Shown: positions 32,762-42,559 of the stretch, one piece after another
Numbering within the stretch: the stretch's first letter is position 1
Layout of the letters: each line of letters starts with the position of its first letter
Source: Cordylochernes scorpioides
Lineage: Eukaryota > Arthropoda > Arachnida > Pseudoscorpiones > Chernetidae
Length of the DNA: 64,000 nt
Direction: 5' to 3'
Assembly (NCBI GenBank): GCA_030710605.1
Contig: CP092879.1
Span: forward strand, 41,349,008-41,413,007
The notes under the pieces: generated by a model
The model's database searches: none
What the model was told of the DNA's origin: nothing
The model's input: only the letters and a program-made list of their open reading frames with translations
Position numbers and translations under genes: made by a program

Positions 32762-35700
32762 AATGGAAGGAATCAAGCCGCCGGCGGAATTTGTCCCGTA
32801 CAGCAACGAGAAAAAATAATAGAACCATGTAAGTGGTGTGGACAACGACACAAGTATGGAAAGTGTCCAGCATATGGGAAGAAATGTAATTCATGCGGAA
32901 AAACCAATCATTTCTCAGTAGTTTGCCGAACAAAACGTATAAGAAATCTCTTAGCGGAAAGTGAAGCTGAAGAATCCTGTGACCAGATAAATCTAAATGA
33001 AGTTGCTGTAAAGACTGTTCGGTCGGACAAGTGGTCCGCGATAATAATAATTAATGGCAAGAAGACTACGGTACATTTGGACACTGGCGCACAGATAAAT
33101 GTGCTTCCTCATAAAGTAATAAACCAATGGCCATCAAGACCAGAAATTAGACCCACGTCATTAAAGGCGTTCGCATATGGAAATACAGAATTGCCTATCG
33201 TCGGCAAATGCAATGTGCTATGCCAATATGGTGAAAAGAAAGGAATGTTTGAATTTATCGTAGCCGATGTAGAAGCGCAGACACTTATCACGGGCGATAC
33301 TTGCGAGAAGCTTGAAATCTTGAGGCGAATCAATCATATAAACACGGATGAAATGAAATTGTGTTCTGAAACTCAAAAAATCCTCGAACAATACCACGAA
33401 GTATTTCAAGGAGTAGGATTAATCAACTCGGAATGTAAGATTTACACAAAGCCTGAATATTCTCCTGTGCAAGTCCCTCCCAGGCGCATCCCAACAAGCC
33501 TCGGAGCCGAAGTTCAGTCTGAATTGGAAAAGATGGTGAAGCAAGGAATCGTAACAAAAATATATCATGAAACAGAGCGGTCTCATCCTATGGTCGTTGT
33601 AAAAAAAAAATCTGGTCAAATCAGAATATGCCTGGATCCTCGGAAATTAAATGAGGCTCTTGTGGGAAGACATTTCCAGACTCCGGCTCCAGCTGAACTA
33701 TTGCACGAGATACCCAAAGCTAAGTATTATACCGTGTTAGACGGGAAATCAGCCTATTGGCATATTCCGGTTGCAAAGGAGTGCAGAGATCTGTTGGTGA
33801 TGACCACGCCATTTGGCAAATTCAGATATAACCGATTGCCATTTGGTTTGAAAATATCGTCACAAATTTTTGTTGAGAAAATGACGAATATATTTAGGGA
33901 TAGCTTTCAAAATATTAAATATGTAGACGATTTGCTGATATATGCGGATACCATTCAAGAGCACAATAAAAAATTGAAGGGAATTCTAGAAAAAGCAAAA
34001 GAAAAAAATATCAAATTTGATTTAACAAAGGCTCAAATATGTCTAACGAAGGTTCGTTTCTTGGGCCATTTGATATCACAAAATGGAATTGATCCAGAGC
34101 CAAATAAGATTGATAAATTAATTACCTTTAAAAGGCCAGAGGATAAAAAGTCGCTGCAAAGAATCATGGGTCTTTATAATTACTTGGGAAAATTCATTCC
34201 AAATTTGGCTGCGTCCACATCCAATATAAGAGGAATATTAAGAAAGAATGTTGTCTGGTATTGGGGGCCTAAACAGGATGGGGAATTCGATCATATTAAG
34301 GAATGCGTGAGGAATGCTCCTTCGTTGGCACATTTTGACAAAAGCAAGATGCTGATTTTGCAGTGTGATGCCAGCAAAGATGCAATGGGAGCTGCTCTGC
34401 TACAGGAAGATCGACCTCTAGCATTCGCATCCGCGTCATTTAGCGACTCGCAGAAACAGTACTCTCAGATTGAGAAGGAGTTACTGAGTGTTTATTATGG
34501 ATGCAAAAAGTTCGAATATCTATTGTCAGGACACACTTTCGTTGTCCAGACGGATCACCAGCCTTTGTTGCCTCTAGTCAAAAAACCGCTGAGTGATATA
34601 TCACCGCGTCTACAAAGATTAGTAATGAAGCTTATAGCATTTGACTTCAAATTGCAGTACAAACCAGGAAAATACTTGATTGTGGCTGATACCCTATCCA
34701 GGGATACTCACCCCATGGACGAACTACCAACGCCTTTTCTTGAAGACAAAAGAATGGTCAAGATGGTACGTGTTAATATCTCGGACGAAAAACTGGTAGC
34801 GATGCAGAAAGATACCCGAGAGGATCCTGCTTTGGTTAAAGTAATCGATTATGTGATTGAGGGATGGCCTATATGCAAAAAAGACGTCGATGAAGATGCC
34901 AAAGTATTTTTCGATTTCAGACACCGTTTGTACTTATGGAATGATCTATTATGTATAGGATCGGCCATAGTGATTCCGAAGACACAAAGGAATGCTATGC
35001 TTAATTTGTTGCACCAATCGCACCAAGGGATATCTGCAATTCAGGGTTTGGCGCGAGAATCTTTATTTTGGCCGAGAATGTCCATCGACATTGCTGAAAA
35101 AGTAAAAAATTGTGAAATTTGTCAAAAACATCAGAAATCAAAAATACGGCAGCCGTTAAAACCTTTCCCAGTTCCAGATTATCTATGGCAGACAGTATCA
35201 TTGGACATATTTTATATTCAGAAAAAGCCCCATTTGTTAGTGGTCGACAGATATAGTGGCTACCCGGAGGTATTTACATTGGACCCACCTACGGCGATTA
35301 ATGTAAAAAATAAATTGAGAGAAACATTTGCACGATTCGGGATTCCGGAAACCATGATGTCCGACAATGGACCACGGTTTCGCTCAGAGATTATGACTGA
35401 CTTCTGTATAAGATGGGGTATAAAACAGCTATTTTCAAGTCCACACCTTCATAGATCTAATGGTCAGGCCGAGAGAAACATTCAAACAATAAAAAATCAA
35501 CTAATCAAATGTAGAGATGAAGGGTCCGACCCATATCTGGCTATTCTGGCATATAGAAATACACCAAAAAATGACCTACCGTCACCCGCACAGTTATGTT
35601 TATCGAGGAGCCTTCGATGTCAGATCCCCAGAATTACACCGCTATATAGACCCTATCAAACTAATTGGAGAAGTATAGAGAATGCCAAAAGAAAAAGACA

Positions 35701-36160
35701 GAGCTCAATGAAAGAGCAGTATGACAGAAATAGTAAAAGCTATCCCAAGGTCAATGAAGGAGAGGATGCATGGTGTCAAATACATCCAAGGGAGACATGG
35801 ACACCGGTGAAGATTTCAGCGCAGGCTGATTCTCCTCAGAGCTTTGAAGTTGTGACACCATCGGGAAATAGGTTGATAAGAAATCAACAATTTATTAGGC
35901 CAAGGGATGGAGGCTACGAGAAAAGCCAGTTGTCTTCAGAACCAATTACCGCCTCCCCAGAAGCTCAACATCCGCAGTGCTACAGTCCAACGATGGGCGA
36001 GTCATCCACAGCCCCGATACAGCGGTCAAGTGAAGAGACCAATATGGACCAGAGGGAAGGCGCGACTACATCCGCTGGGATTGCACCAGAACCATCCGGA
36101 AGGCCCCGGTTTTCAAGGTTTGGAAGAGAGTTAAGAAAACCACAAAGATTTGGTTTTTAA
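32762..36160 (+). CDS. Gypsy Gag(zinc knuckle)-Pol polyprotein
   Basis: Frame is open from the stop at 32759-32761 to the stop at 36158-36160 but contains no ATG before the protease. Upstream part: two zinc knuckles (CKWCGQRHKYGKC, then CNSCGKTNHFSVVC) at 32828-32930. Counting from 33077: protease motif DTGAQ at residues 2-6; reverse transcriptase about 130-340 with first Asp at 222 and YVDD at 282-285; RNase H about 425-545 (D431, E466, D493, D538); integrase zinc finger H646, H649, C679, C682; integrase core D710, D763, E799 (DD35E spacing); basic C-terminus. All catalytic residues are present with no internal stop. An ATG at 32763 in another frame starts MEGIKPPAEFVPYSNEKK then stops, probably the true gag start truncated at the deletion junction. 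Domain order and the knuckle/C-terminal style fit the Mag lineage. Translation here would need a frame change or a non-AUG start. Confidence 0.95.
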   Translation, partial: NGRNQAAGGICPVQQREKIIEPCKWCGQRHKYGKCPAYGKKCNSCGKTNHFSVVCRTKRIRNLLAESEAEESCDQINLNEVAVKTVRSDKWSAIIIINGKKTTVHLDTGAQINVLPHKVINQWPSRPEIRPTSLKAFAYGNTELPIVGKCNVLCQYGEKKGMFEFIVADVEAQTLITGDTCEKLEILRRINHINTDEMKLCSETQKILEQYHEVFQGVGLINSECKIYTKPEYSPVQVPPRRIPTSLGAEVQSELEKMVKQGIVTKIYHETERSHPMVVVKKKSGQIRICLDPRKLNEALVGRHFQTPAPAELLHEIPKAKYYTVLDGKSAYWHIPVAKECRDLLVMTTPFGKFRYNRLPFGLKISSQIFVEKMTNIFRDSFQNIKYVDDLLIYADTIQEHNKKLKGILEKAKEKNIKFDLTKAQICLTKVRFLGHLISQNGIDPEPNKIDKLITFKRPEDKKSLQRIMGLYNYLGKFIPNLAASTSNIRGILRKNVVWYWGPKQDGEFDHIKECVRNAPSLAHFDKSKMLILQCDASKDAMGAALLQEDRPLAFASASFSDSQKQYSQIEKELLSVYYGCKKFEYLLSGHTFVVQTDHQPLLPLVKKPLSDISPRLQRLVMKLIAFDFKLQYKPGKYLIVADTLSRDTHPMDELPTPFLEDKRMVKMVRVNISDEKLVAMQKDTREDPALVKVIDYVIEGWPICKKDVDEDAKVFFDFRHRLYLWNDLLCIGSAIVIPKTQRNAMLNLLHQSHQGISAIQGLARESLFWPRMSIDIAEKVKNCEICQKHQKSKIRQPLKPFPVPDYLWQTVSLDIFYIQKKPHLLVVDRYSGYPEVFTLDPPTAINVKNKLRETFARFGIPETMMSDNGPRFRSEIMTDFCIRWGIKQLFSSPHLHRSNGQAERNIQTIKNQLIKCRDEGSDPYLAILAYRNTPKNDLPSPAQLCLSRSLRCQIPRITPLYRPYQTNWRSIENAKRKRQSSMKEQYDRNSKSYPKVNEGEDAWCQIHPRETWTPVKISAQADSPQSFEVVTPSGNRLIRNQQFIRPRDGGYEKSQLSSEPITASPEAQHPQCYSPTMGESSTAPIQRSSEETNMDQREGATTSAGIAPEPSGRPRFSRFGRELRKPQRFGF

Positions 36161-36250
36161 ACAGAGGGGAGGCATGTCAACCGCCTTTTGATTTGCCTGA
36201 TCTGATTGTCGATGGTTGTCTAGATTCGTGACATTCTTTGATTGTTGTAG

Positions 36251-36263
36251 CAGAGGGGAAACA
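36251..36263 (+). promoter_or_regulatory. Polypurine tract of the gypsy element
   Basis: CAGAGGGGAAACA lies immediately before the 3' LTR, where plus-strand DNA synthesis is primed. A near copy (CAGAGGGGAGGCA) sits just after the pol stop codon at about 36162-36175. Confidence 0.8.
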
Positions 36264-36479
36264 TGTTGTGATATGTAAATAACCTTTGTTAAGTGTTATA
36301 ATTGTTACCTATTGTTGGCTATGCAAAATTATTCCATTTGTCAATTGTTTTAAACTTATGTAAATTATTTCCTTTTTATCTCTATCTTGTATATAAGAAG
36401 ATGGCTAGATTGAATAAACATTCAGTTCAGCTTGTAAGTCGTAGCGAGTTTGTTCAGACAACTCTTATACATTACAACA
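36264..36479 (+). repeat. 3' LTR of the gypsy element
   Basis: Reads identical to the 5' LTR over its 216 bases. Followed by the second ATATA target copy. Confidence 0.95.
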
Positions 36480-36487
36480 ATATATTG

Positions 36488-37193
36488 ACTAGACGAATGG
36501 CTCGGGCAACGCCCGGGTTTTACCCGAGTGCGAATATATTTTAAAAACGTTGTCTTGGGTGGTCGCTATAGACAGGGTGGTCTGTATAGACAGGTGTATG
36601 TATCACACAGCCGATAACAGGGTTGTCTAGAGTGGCCGCTATATCCAGGGTGGTCTGTATAGACAGGTGTATGTATCACACTGCTGATAACAGGGTTGCC
36701 TAAAGTGACCGCTATAGACAGGGTGGTCTGTATAGACAGGTGAATGTAACACACTGATGATAACAGGGTTGCCTAACCACTATAGACAGGGTGGTCTGTA
36801 TAGACAGGTGGATGTATCACACAGCTGATAACAGGGTTGTCTAGAGTGGCCGCTATAGACAGGTGTATGTATCACACAGCTGATAACAGGGTTATCTAGA
36901 ATGGCCGCTATATACAGGGTGGTCTGTATAGACAGGTGGATGTATCACACAGCTGATAACAGGGTTGTCTAGAGTGGTCGCTATAGACAGGGTGGTCTGT
37001 ATAGACAGGTGGATGTAACACACTGCTGATAACAGGGTTGTCTAGAATGGCCGCTATAGACAGGTGTATGTATCACACAGCTGATAACAGGGTTGTCTAG
37101 AGGGGGGCAGGGAGGACACGTGTTCGCAGGCAGCCGATGGGCGCGCTTTCTATCCGTGAGCTTCAGACAGAATAAGGCAATTATATATATAGA
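36488..37193 (+). mobile_element. RTE-type non-autonomous element with internal minisatellite
   Basis: Starts ACTAGACGAATGGCTCGGGC / AACGCCCGGG / TTTTACCCGAGTGCG; middle is a 73-bp tandem repeat; then GGGGGGCAGGGAGGACACGT / GTTCGCAGGCAGCCGATGGG / CGCGC; ends TCCGTGAGCTTCAGACAG, AATAAGGC, TTATATATATAGAC. Same start, modules and tail as 37870-38475. The start palindrome CCCGGGCAACGCCCGGG and ATATAGA-type tail are typical of RTE-mobilised elements in invertebrates (family knowledge). No coding. Confidence 0.7.
36555..37100. repeat. 73-bp minisatellite inside the RTE-type element
   Basis: GGTGTATGTATCACACAGC recurs at about 36594, 36667, 36740 and 36809, then to 37100; about seven or eight units of GTGGTCTGTATAGACAGGTG plus AACAGGGTTGTCTAGAGTGG. 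Some units have lost a segment. Confidence 0.9.
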
Positions 37194-37700
37194 CTAGCGG
37201 ACCCGGCCACGCCTTGCTGTGGCTAAATTGTAATATGTTAAATTAACATTATACTAAACTATTCAGTACAGTAAAGTCAATATTCACTTATAAAGATAAA
37301 ATGTATATGTATTGTATATTGTATATGTTATTATATGTATTGTTTTTTGTTTTCGAGATATTCTAATAGAACGTTCTCACATTTTCTGTAAAATATTTAT
37401 ATATGCACAAACACAGAATATAATCACTACGTCTTAATTTCGCTATATTTATTGCTATAAATATTATTCTAAAATAATTCGCCAGAAATCGTCCTGATAG
37501 TATACTACACAGCGAACCCGGCCACGCGTTGCAGTGGCTAAATTGTAATATGTTGAATTAACATTATACTAAACTATTCAGTACAGTAAAGTTAATATTC
37601 ACTAATAAAGATAAAAATGTTTTAGCCGATCTAAAGCCCAACGGGATTGAGAATGGAACGTTACGTTAATATTTGAAAGTGATTTTTATATATATAGACA
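37193..37700 (+). mobile_element. Two tandem partial RTE-type SINE-like copies
   Basis: AGACTAGCGGACCCGGCCAC at 37190 and AGCGAACCCGGCCACGCG at 37509 start two copies that share GTGGCTAAATTGTAATATGT and TTCAGTACAGTAAAGT. The first ends near 37505 (CGCCAGAAATCGTCCTGATA) without a proper tail, the second near 37695 (TATATATATAGACA). Confidence 0.65.
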
Positions 37701-37869
37701 ATATAGCCCTTCATTGTAATCATTGATTATAATCACTGCATTAATAAATGTCAGTCTTCCCAGTATTCTTTTACCTATGTATGGATATTTTGGTTTGAAT
37801 TAGTGAACTACTGCGAATTTGTAGACGAATGACCCGGGCAACGCCCGGGTTTACACGATTAAATGTATA
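37701..37869. other. Spacer with an isolated RTE-type start
   Basis: At about 37823 GACGAATGACCCGGGCAACG starts another copy that breaks off after about 45 bases, just before the copy at 37870. Confidence 0.5.
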
Positions 37870-38475
37870 TTACATACTAGACGAATGGCCCGGGCAACGC
37901 CCGGGGTTTACCCGAGTGCGAATATATTCTAAAAACGTTGACTTGGGTGGTCGCTATTAACAGGGTGGTCTGTATAGACAGGTGGATGTATCACACAGCT
38001 GATAACAGGGTTGTCTAGAGTGGTCGCTATTGACAGGGTGGTCTGTATAGACAGGTTTATGAGAGAGGCACAAACTTACAGGTTGTTGACGCCGCAATCC
38101 CCAGAGAGAGTGTTTTTGTTGCATCATGCTGTGACTCACACGACGACCCAAGGTCAACAGGGGTGGAGCAGCAAGCTTAAGCCTATCACCGTCTGGCGGC
38201 GCTGCTTGCGAGTTATATCTACAATTCTGCAAATAACTCTAAGGATATTCAAGATATTCAAGAAATTATTTTTCGAAAACCTTTCCGGGGATATACCTAA
38301 TAATATCCCAGAATTTCATGGCGATTGGATGTATGGTTTTTGAATAACAGGGTTGTCTAGAGGGGGGCAGGGAGGACACGTGTTCCCTTGCAGCCAATGA
38401 GCGCGCATTCTATCCGTGAGCTTCAGACAAACAGACAAACAAACAGACAGAATAAGGCAAATATATAAGTAGATG
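37870..38475 (+). mobile_element. RTE-type non-autonomous element, short-array copy
   Basis: ACTAGACGAATGGCCCGGGC start, two 73-bp units, an unrelated insert of about 290 bases (about 38057-38345, GAGAGGCACAAACTTACAGG onward), then GGGTTGTCTAGAGGGGGGCA, GACACGTGTTCCCTTGCAGC, CAGACAAACAGACAAACAAA and the tail ATATATAAGTAGAT. Differs from 36488-37193 mainly in array length and the insert. Confidence 0.7.
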
Positions 38476-38910
38476 GAAGATGGACGTAGTTCCCGGAGGG
38501 CACCCGCGAGGTCACTCTGCCCCCGCGCAACTGTCCAACCGGGAGCGCCCCGCGCCGTCAAAATCGTAACGCGTTCTAGAGGGCGCTGCTCGGCCGTCAG
38601 CCGGGAGATCTCATTTACTCGGCGGGGGGAGGCAGGGAGGTCACGTGCTGCGCCGGCAGCCAATCGTCGCGCGCCGCCATCCCCCGTCTGCCGCGAGAGG
38701 GGCGCAGATTGCGAGTGAATTTACGTTTTATTGTAAATAAAAATGCAACGAAAGGTTATTTCTAAAGAGTAATTAGCCAGAAACCATCCCGGTAGTATAC
38801 TAAACATCTTCCCAAAGTTTCATCACGATTGGTTGAGCGATGTAGAAGATTATCACTGACAAACGGACGGACGGACGGACCAACAAACATCCATTTTTAT
38901 ATATATAGAT
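38476..38910 (+). mobile_element. RTE-type element with GC-rich 5' module
   Basis: 38476-38715 is strongly GC/CpG-rich and includes GGGAGGCAGGGAGGTCACGT / GCTGCGCCGGCAGCCAATCG, the same module as at 37100-37140 and 38360-38400. The 3' part (AAGTTTCATCACGATTGGTT, GACGGACGGACGGAC, TTATATATATAGAT) is a classic RTE-SINE tail. The overlapping open frames in the GC-rich part are not recognisable proteins. Confidence 0.65.
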
Positions 38911-38997
38911 AATAGGTAAAATATTCTATGAAATTGATAATAACTTGACGATCAGTTTATGCCTGTGATTAGTTATATAAATTAGATCTAAAATAAT

Positions 38998-39313
38998 GGG
39001 GGTTGGTGGAAGGATGGTCTAAACCGTTGGTTTTTGACCGCTACGACCCGGGTTCGAGTCCCGCTTTGGGCACTTTTTTCTGATTAAAAAAAATGGTCCA
39101 ATGGCCCCCGATTCTTGCAAAAGTCCATCCCCACCAGCGAGTGCAAGTAACCAAACGGGGCTCTGGCATATTTTTAAGTGCAAAGTCGAACTGCTTTTCA
39201 CATGTGTAGACAAGTGGTGCACTTACAGTAAAAAAAACTCGCCAACTTCTACCCACTATGATTATCATGGCTTGTACCACGTGTACTAGGGATAAGCAAA
39301 AAAAAAAAAAAAG
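38998..39313 (+). mobile_element. SINE-A, full-length copy
   Basis: tRNA-like head (38998-39070) with B box GGGTTCGAGTCCC; body TTCTTGCAAAAGTCCATCCC, GGCATATTTTTAAGTGCAAA, GTGGTGCACTTACAGTAAA; 3' end CCACGTGTACTAGGGATAAG followed by a 13-A tail. Transcription would be by Pol III from the A and B boxes. Best copy in the window. Confidence 0.88.
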
Positions 39314-39474
39314 ATCTCAAATTATGAGAGGCCCATTATTTTTACATTACTTTAAAATTTAGCTTTGGGCTGACTGTAGGTTTAGATCTATTTATTAAAT
39401 TTCCTTTAATCATCTTTGTCAATATGACATTTTTGTTCCTTTTTATTTTTGGATTATTTAGAAGTATTTTTTAA

Positions 39475-39548
39475 AAGAGTCGGTGGACGAGTGGGTAACA
39501 CCCTCGATTCCCGACAGTCAAGAACCTGGATTGAATCCCGCGCAACAT
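39475..39548 (+). repeat. tRNA-like SINE head, separate family
   Basis: GTCGGTGGACGAGTGGGTAA resembles an A box and GGATTGAATCCCGCG a B box, about 60 bases apart. The 3' acceptor side does not pair, so it is a tRNA-derived repeat rather than a tRNA gene. Confidence 0.5.
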
Positions 39549-40395
39549 TTTGTTTAATATGTGAATGACCTTCACATATTATTCATTGTTGCAATTATCA
39601 TAAACTAGGTTTCTCTTTTTGAGCGGTACCTAATAAAGTGATTTTTGAACAAGAATTATTTTAAATAAAGAAAAGGAAATGACAAAAAAGAATTAACAAT
39701 TTCTCTGAAAAAATGTAATTTTCATGTTATTAAAATCCATAAAAGGTGACCGTATTTCTTTTAAATATAGGTTATTGTTTATTTCCATAGTTGTAATTGT
39801 TTGTTAGTGATGCATGAATTCTAACTCGAATCCAATTGGGATGATTGTTTAAAGGAATTCAAAGTTTTCAATTCTAAAAATATTTTTGATTTCATCCATT
39901 TATTTGAATTGGGAAAAAATAATAGAGATATCACATCTCTTCTTTATTACAAATAAAAATAATCGAATGATATTTGTAAGAAAATATTAAGACACAGTCA
40001 TTCAAACAAACGTATGTTTTGAACATTTCCACAGAAAGAAATAGGTTTCTAATAATAGGAAATTCAAGTTCCATTTAATAGCTGTAGTAATTTTACGGAT
40101 CAAAGCATTTAAAAGTTGCACGGTTGATGAAACGTATTTTTTAAGAAATAATATATCTCATGATATTCAATCGCTCTAGTTAATAATAATTTGTTTATAA
40201 AATATCTAGAATATTATTCATATTTTATTCAAATACAGTATAATATTTTTCTAAGGAGTTCCTAATTCCTTAAAAATTGATATTTTTGATTTTTCCTGGA
40301 GGTGTGGAAGTTCATTAGAGGTTGGATTAGACCAGTTCATAGAAATGCTCAAAGAGGTTTACTGTATAACCATCGTTAAAAATCCAATAAACAGT
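39549..40395. other. No feature identified
   Basis: AT-rich, no open frames of note. Confidence 0.45.
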
Positions 40396-40412
40396 TATAT
40401 AAATCCATATTT

Positions 40413-40460
40413 CCTTCCCAACGTTTCAGTAACTCTCTATCACTATGCTCAGGGAAGTGG
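40413..40460 (-). ncRNA. Hammerhead-like motif, degraded
   Basis: Minus strand: CCACTTCC, CTGAGCA (for CUGANGA), AGTGA...TTACT stem, GAAACGTT, GGGAAGG. Flanks pair (CTTCC with GGAAG) as stem I. Core position G8 is C, so activity is doubtful. Confidence 0.5.
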
Positions 40461-40544
40461 TTATTTTCTCTATTATTTCTCTGGTCTATTCTCTACTCAT
40501 ATATGTGAAATAATAGCATAAAAGAATGGAATTGTAATGGAATC

Positions 40545-40760
40545 AGGTGGATAAATTAAGAGAAGAGAATCTCCTGATTGTGAAACTTAAAAGTTTCTGA
40601 TGGCTTGCGCCATCTGTAGGAATAAATATCAACTAATCGTCGATTTTTCAAATTATTACAGAAATTTTCCTAATACCCTTTCTTGATTAATATAGATTAA
40701 CAGATGTCGATGGCCACATCAACTTCTAGTTGCACGATCAGAGAGGACATGCCTTTCTCT
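40545..40760. repeat. FB-C partial copy
   Basis: AGGTGGATAAATTAAGAG, GATGGCTTGCGCCATCTG, AATAAATATCAACTAATCG, TTCTTGATTAATATAG and ACGATCAGAGAGGACATGCC. Confidence 0.65.
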
Positions 40761-40984
40761 ACTTATATAGGTATACGATTCTCTAAAATGCATGTAAAGT
40801 GTGTATATGGGTAGAAGATAGAATTCAGAAATAATTATTCCTCCGAGGAGAGTGTCAGAGTCATTGAAACTTCTGAAAGAAAATAAAGATAGTTTGGTTC
40901 ATCTAGCTGTATATTTTTTCAAACTTCTAATCAGTAAATGTTGTAGAAAAAATTCGAATATATTTATATATGTTGAACGGCATT

Positions 40985-41235
40985 TGAAAATTATCCCGCA
41001 TGTATTACTTTTGAACGAAAAATCGAAATTTATTTTAAGGAGAAAAAACGATTATTTCTAACCTTAGGGATGAAGAATGAAAAGATAAATTGTGAAGAGT
41101 AAAGATAAACGGAAAAATGAAATGTCCAGGGATGGGAAACGAACCCACAGTATTCCGCTTACCGGGCAGATGCCATGTCCATAGGCTACCCAAAGGCGGG
41201 ATAATTTACAAATGTCGTTATACAATAAAAAGACG
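40985..41235 (-). mobile_element. Pal-T element with one tRNA-Thr-like module
   Basis: Long arm at 40985-41115 (TTGAAAATTATCCCGCATG ... GGAGAAAAAACGATTATTTC ... TGTGAAGAGTAAAG), the module on the minus strand at 41123-41191, then a short terminal repeat GCGGGATAATTTACAAATGT. So long arm, module and short arm are asymmetric, unlike the palindromic copy at 50288. Confidence 0.82.
41123..41191 (-). ncRNA. tRNA-Thr-like module (pseudo)
   Basis: Minus strand: GGGTAGCCTATGGACATGGC, a TCTGC/GCGGA anticodon stem with loop CCGGTAA, GTGGGTTCGTTTCCCAT T-arm and CCTGGACA. The presumed 5' acceptor strand is damaged and position 33 is C, so it is not a functional tRNA gene. Confidence 0.6.
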
Positions 41236-41620
41236 CATTGTATTGTGTTATAAATTAGTTTATATTTATATTCGCTAGTGTGATCTATTTAGAAAGTAAC
41301 ATCATACGTTTAGAAAGAATCTTGCTAGAAGACAGTGTCTGCGGGACGTGACAGTTCGGTATGTGACAAGTGAAAGAAAGGCTGACATCCAGGTCGAGGT
41401 GTCATCTACTACAATGACACAGCACTTCCCATTGATCTACCTCTCTCCATTCTCCAGATCAACCGAACTTCAGAACAATCCGTCAATTTACAAAATATGG
41501 GGAAGGATCTCAATGTGCTACATCGCTTCTAGATACCGCATTTTCTCACTCTTTCTCATAAAGATAGAAGAATTCATAGAGATATAATTGAATACAATAC
41601 ATTTTATTTACAATTTCTTT
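41236..41620. other. No feature identified
   Basis: Includes a 79-codon open frame (41348-41587) without recognisable motif. Confidence 0.4.
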
Positions 41621-41627
41621 AAAGGTG

Positions 41628-41720
41628 GATAAATTAAGAGAAAGGCATCTGCTGATTGTGAAGCGCCATCTATAGGAATAAATATCAACTAATAATTAAT
41701 TTTTAATTATTCCAGAATTT
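41628..41720. repeat. FB-C fragment
   Basis: GTGGATAAATTAAGAGAAAG, GCGCCATCTATAGGAATAAA and AATTATTCCAGAATTTGC. Confidence 0.6.
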
Positions 41721-42555
41721 GCTTATTACAAGTTATAAAACATTAATATGGCAGTTAAATTGCTAAAGGTTTATAAAAACGTTTTAAAAAAGATTTAACA
41801 ATGATTTTTTTCTGTTATTTTTCAATAAGAAAAAAGTTATTGGTATTTTATTTATTGTAGGTTTCACATATTATATCATTAATGATGTCACGATATTTGC
41901 ATATTGTATGTTTTTATATAGAAAATTAATTAAAAACAATTGTTCAAGCGGTATGCAAAGTAGGGAGAGACTTTTTTTGTTTTTAAGGTTGTTGAATAGA
42001 ATATATATCTCTCTTTCTCTCTCGATCTTTCTTTCAATTTTAGAACTTTAACTATAAAATCCCGGTACAGTTTCACTTTGCGGCTCTTATATTTAATTGC
42101 GACAATATTGAGTATTGAGGTTGTCATTAAACCTGTTTTACTGAACACAGTCATGTCCAGATCTTATACCTTGACAACCTGATGCGGTTCAACCTCGATT
42201 TCAAAGTTTGTAAGAACTCAGGGGCAGTATATTACCTCCTATCCATCCGTTTAGCATTTCTAAGGCACAGAATACATATGACATTTCTGCATGGACAGGT
42301 GTAGCTCTAGATGGCATCTATGATTATCCTCCCAGTCTTGCTGACAGCTTGGAACTTCTTGGTCAACCGATTTATCTCTATGAAAAAGTATACACAATTG
42401 AAATTGCACTGGAATCAGATTAATAAATTAAACATTTATTGGCAAAATTAGTGAAAAGCGGACCAATACATTGACTTTTCACAAATTCTGGAGAACAGAA
42501 CAGTCAAAAGGCGTAACATAGAAGAGCGACCCAACTTGAGGAAGGATGGTGTTAT
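41721..42555. other. No feature identified
   Basis: AT-rich; short open frame at 41930-42154 (minus) is not recognised. Confidence 0.4.
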
Positions 42556-42559
42556 TCTC

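Larger units (their letters stand above)
32492..36479 (+). mobile_element. Ty3/gypsy LTR retrotransposon (Mag-type), gag-deleted
   Basis: Complete at both ends: 216-bp LTRs (32492-32707, 36264-36479) that read identical by eye, 5-bp target duplication ATATA (32487-32491, 36480-36484), a primer-binding site right after the 5' LTR and a purine tract (AGAGGGGAA) before the 3' LTR. It carries an intact-looking zinc knuckle-protease-RT-RNase H-integrase frame. Only about 100 bases separate the primer site from the zinc knuckle, so nearly all of gag is missing. No env frame. Identical LTRs imply recent insertion, presumably with Gag supplied by another copy. Confidence 0.96.

Noticed and set aside
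33109..35201. Minus-strand frames of 63-74 codons across the gypsy pol
   Set aside because: Shadows of the long plus-strand coding frame.
38998..39070. Functional tRNA gene from the GGGTTCGAGTCCC box
   Set aside because: It is continuous with the SINE-A body, poly-A tail and other dispersed copies; the cloverleaf is incomplete.
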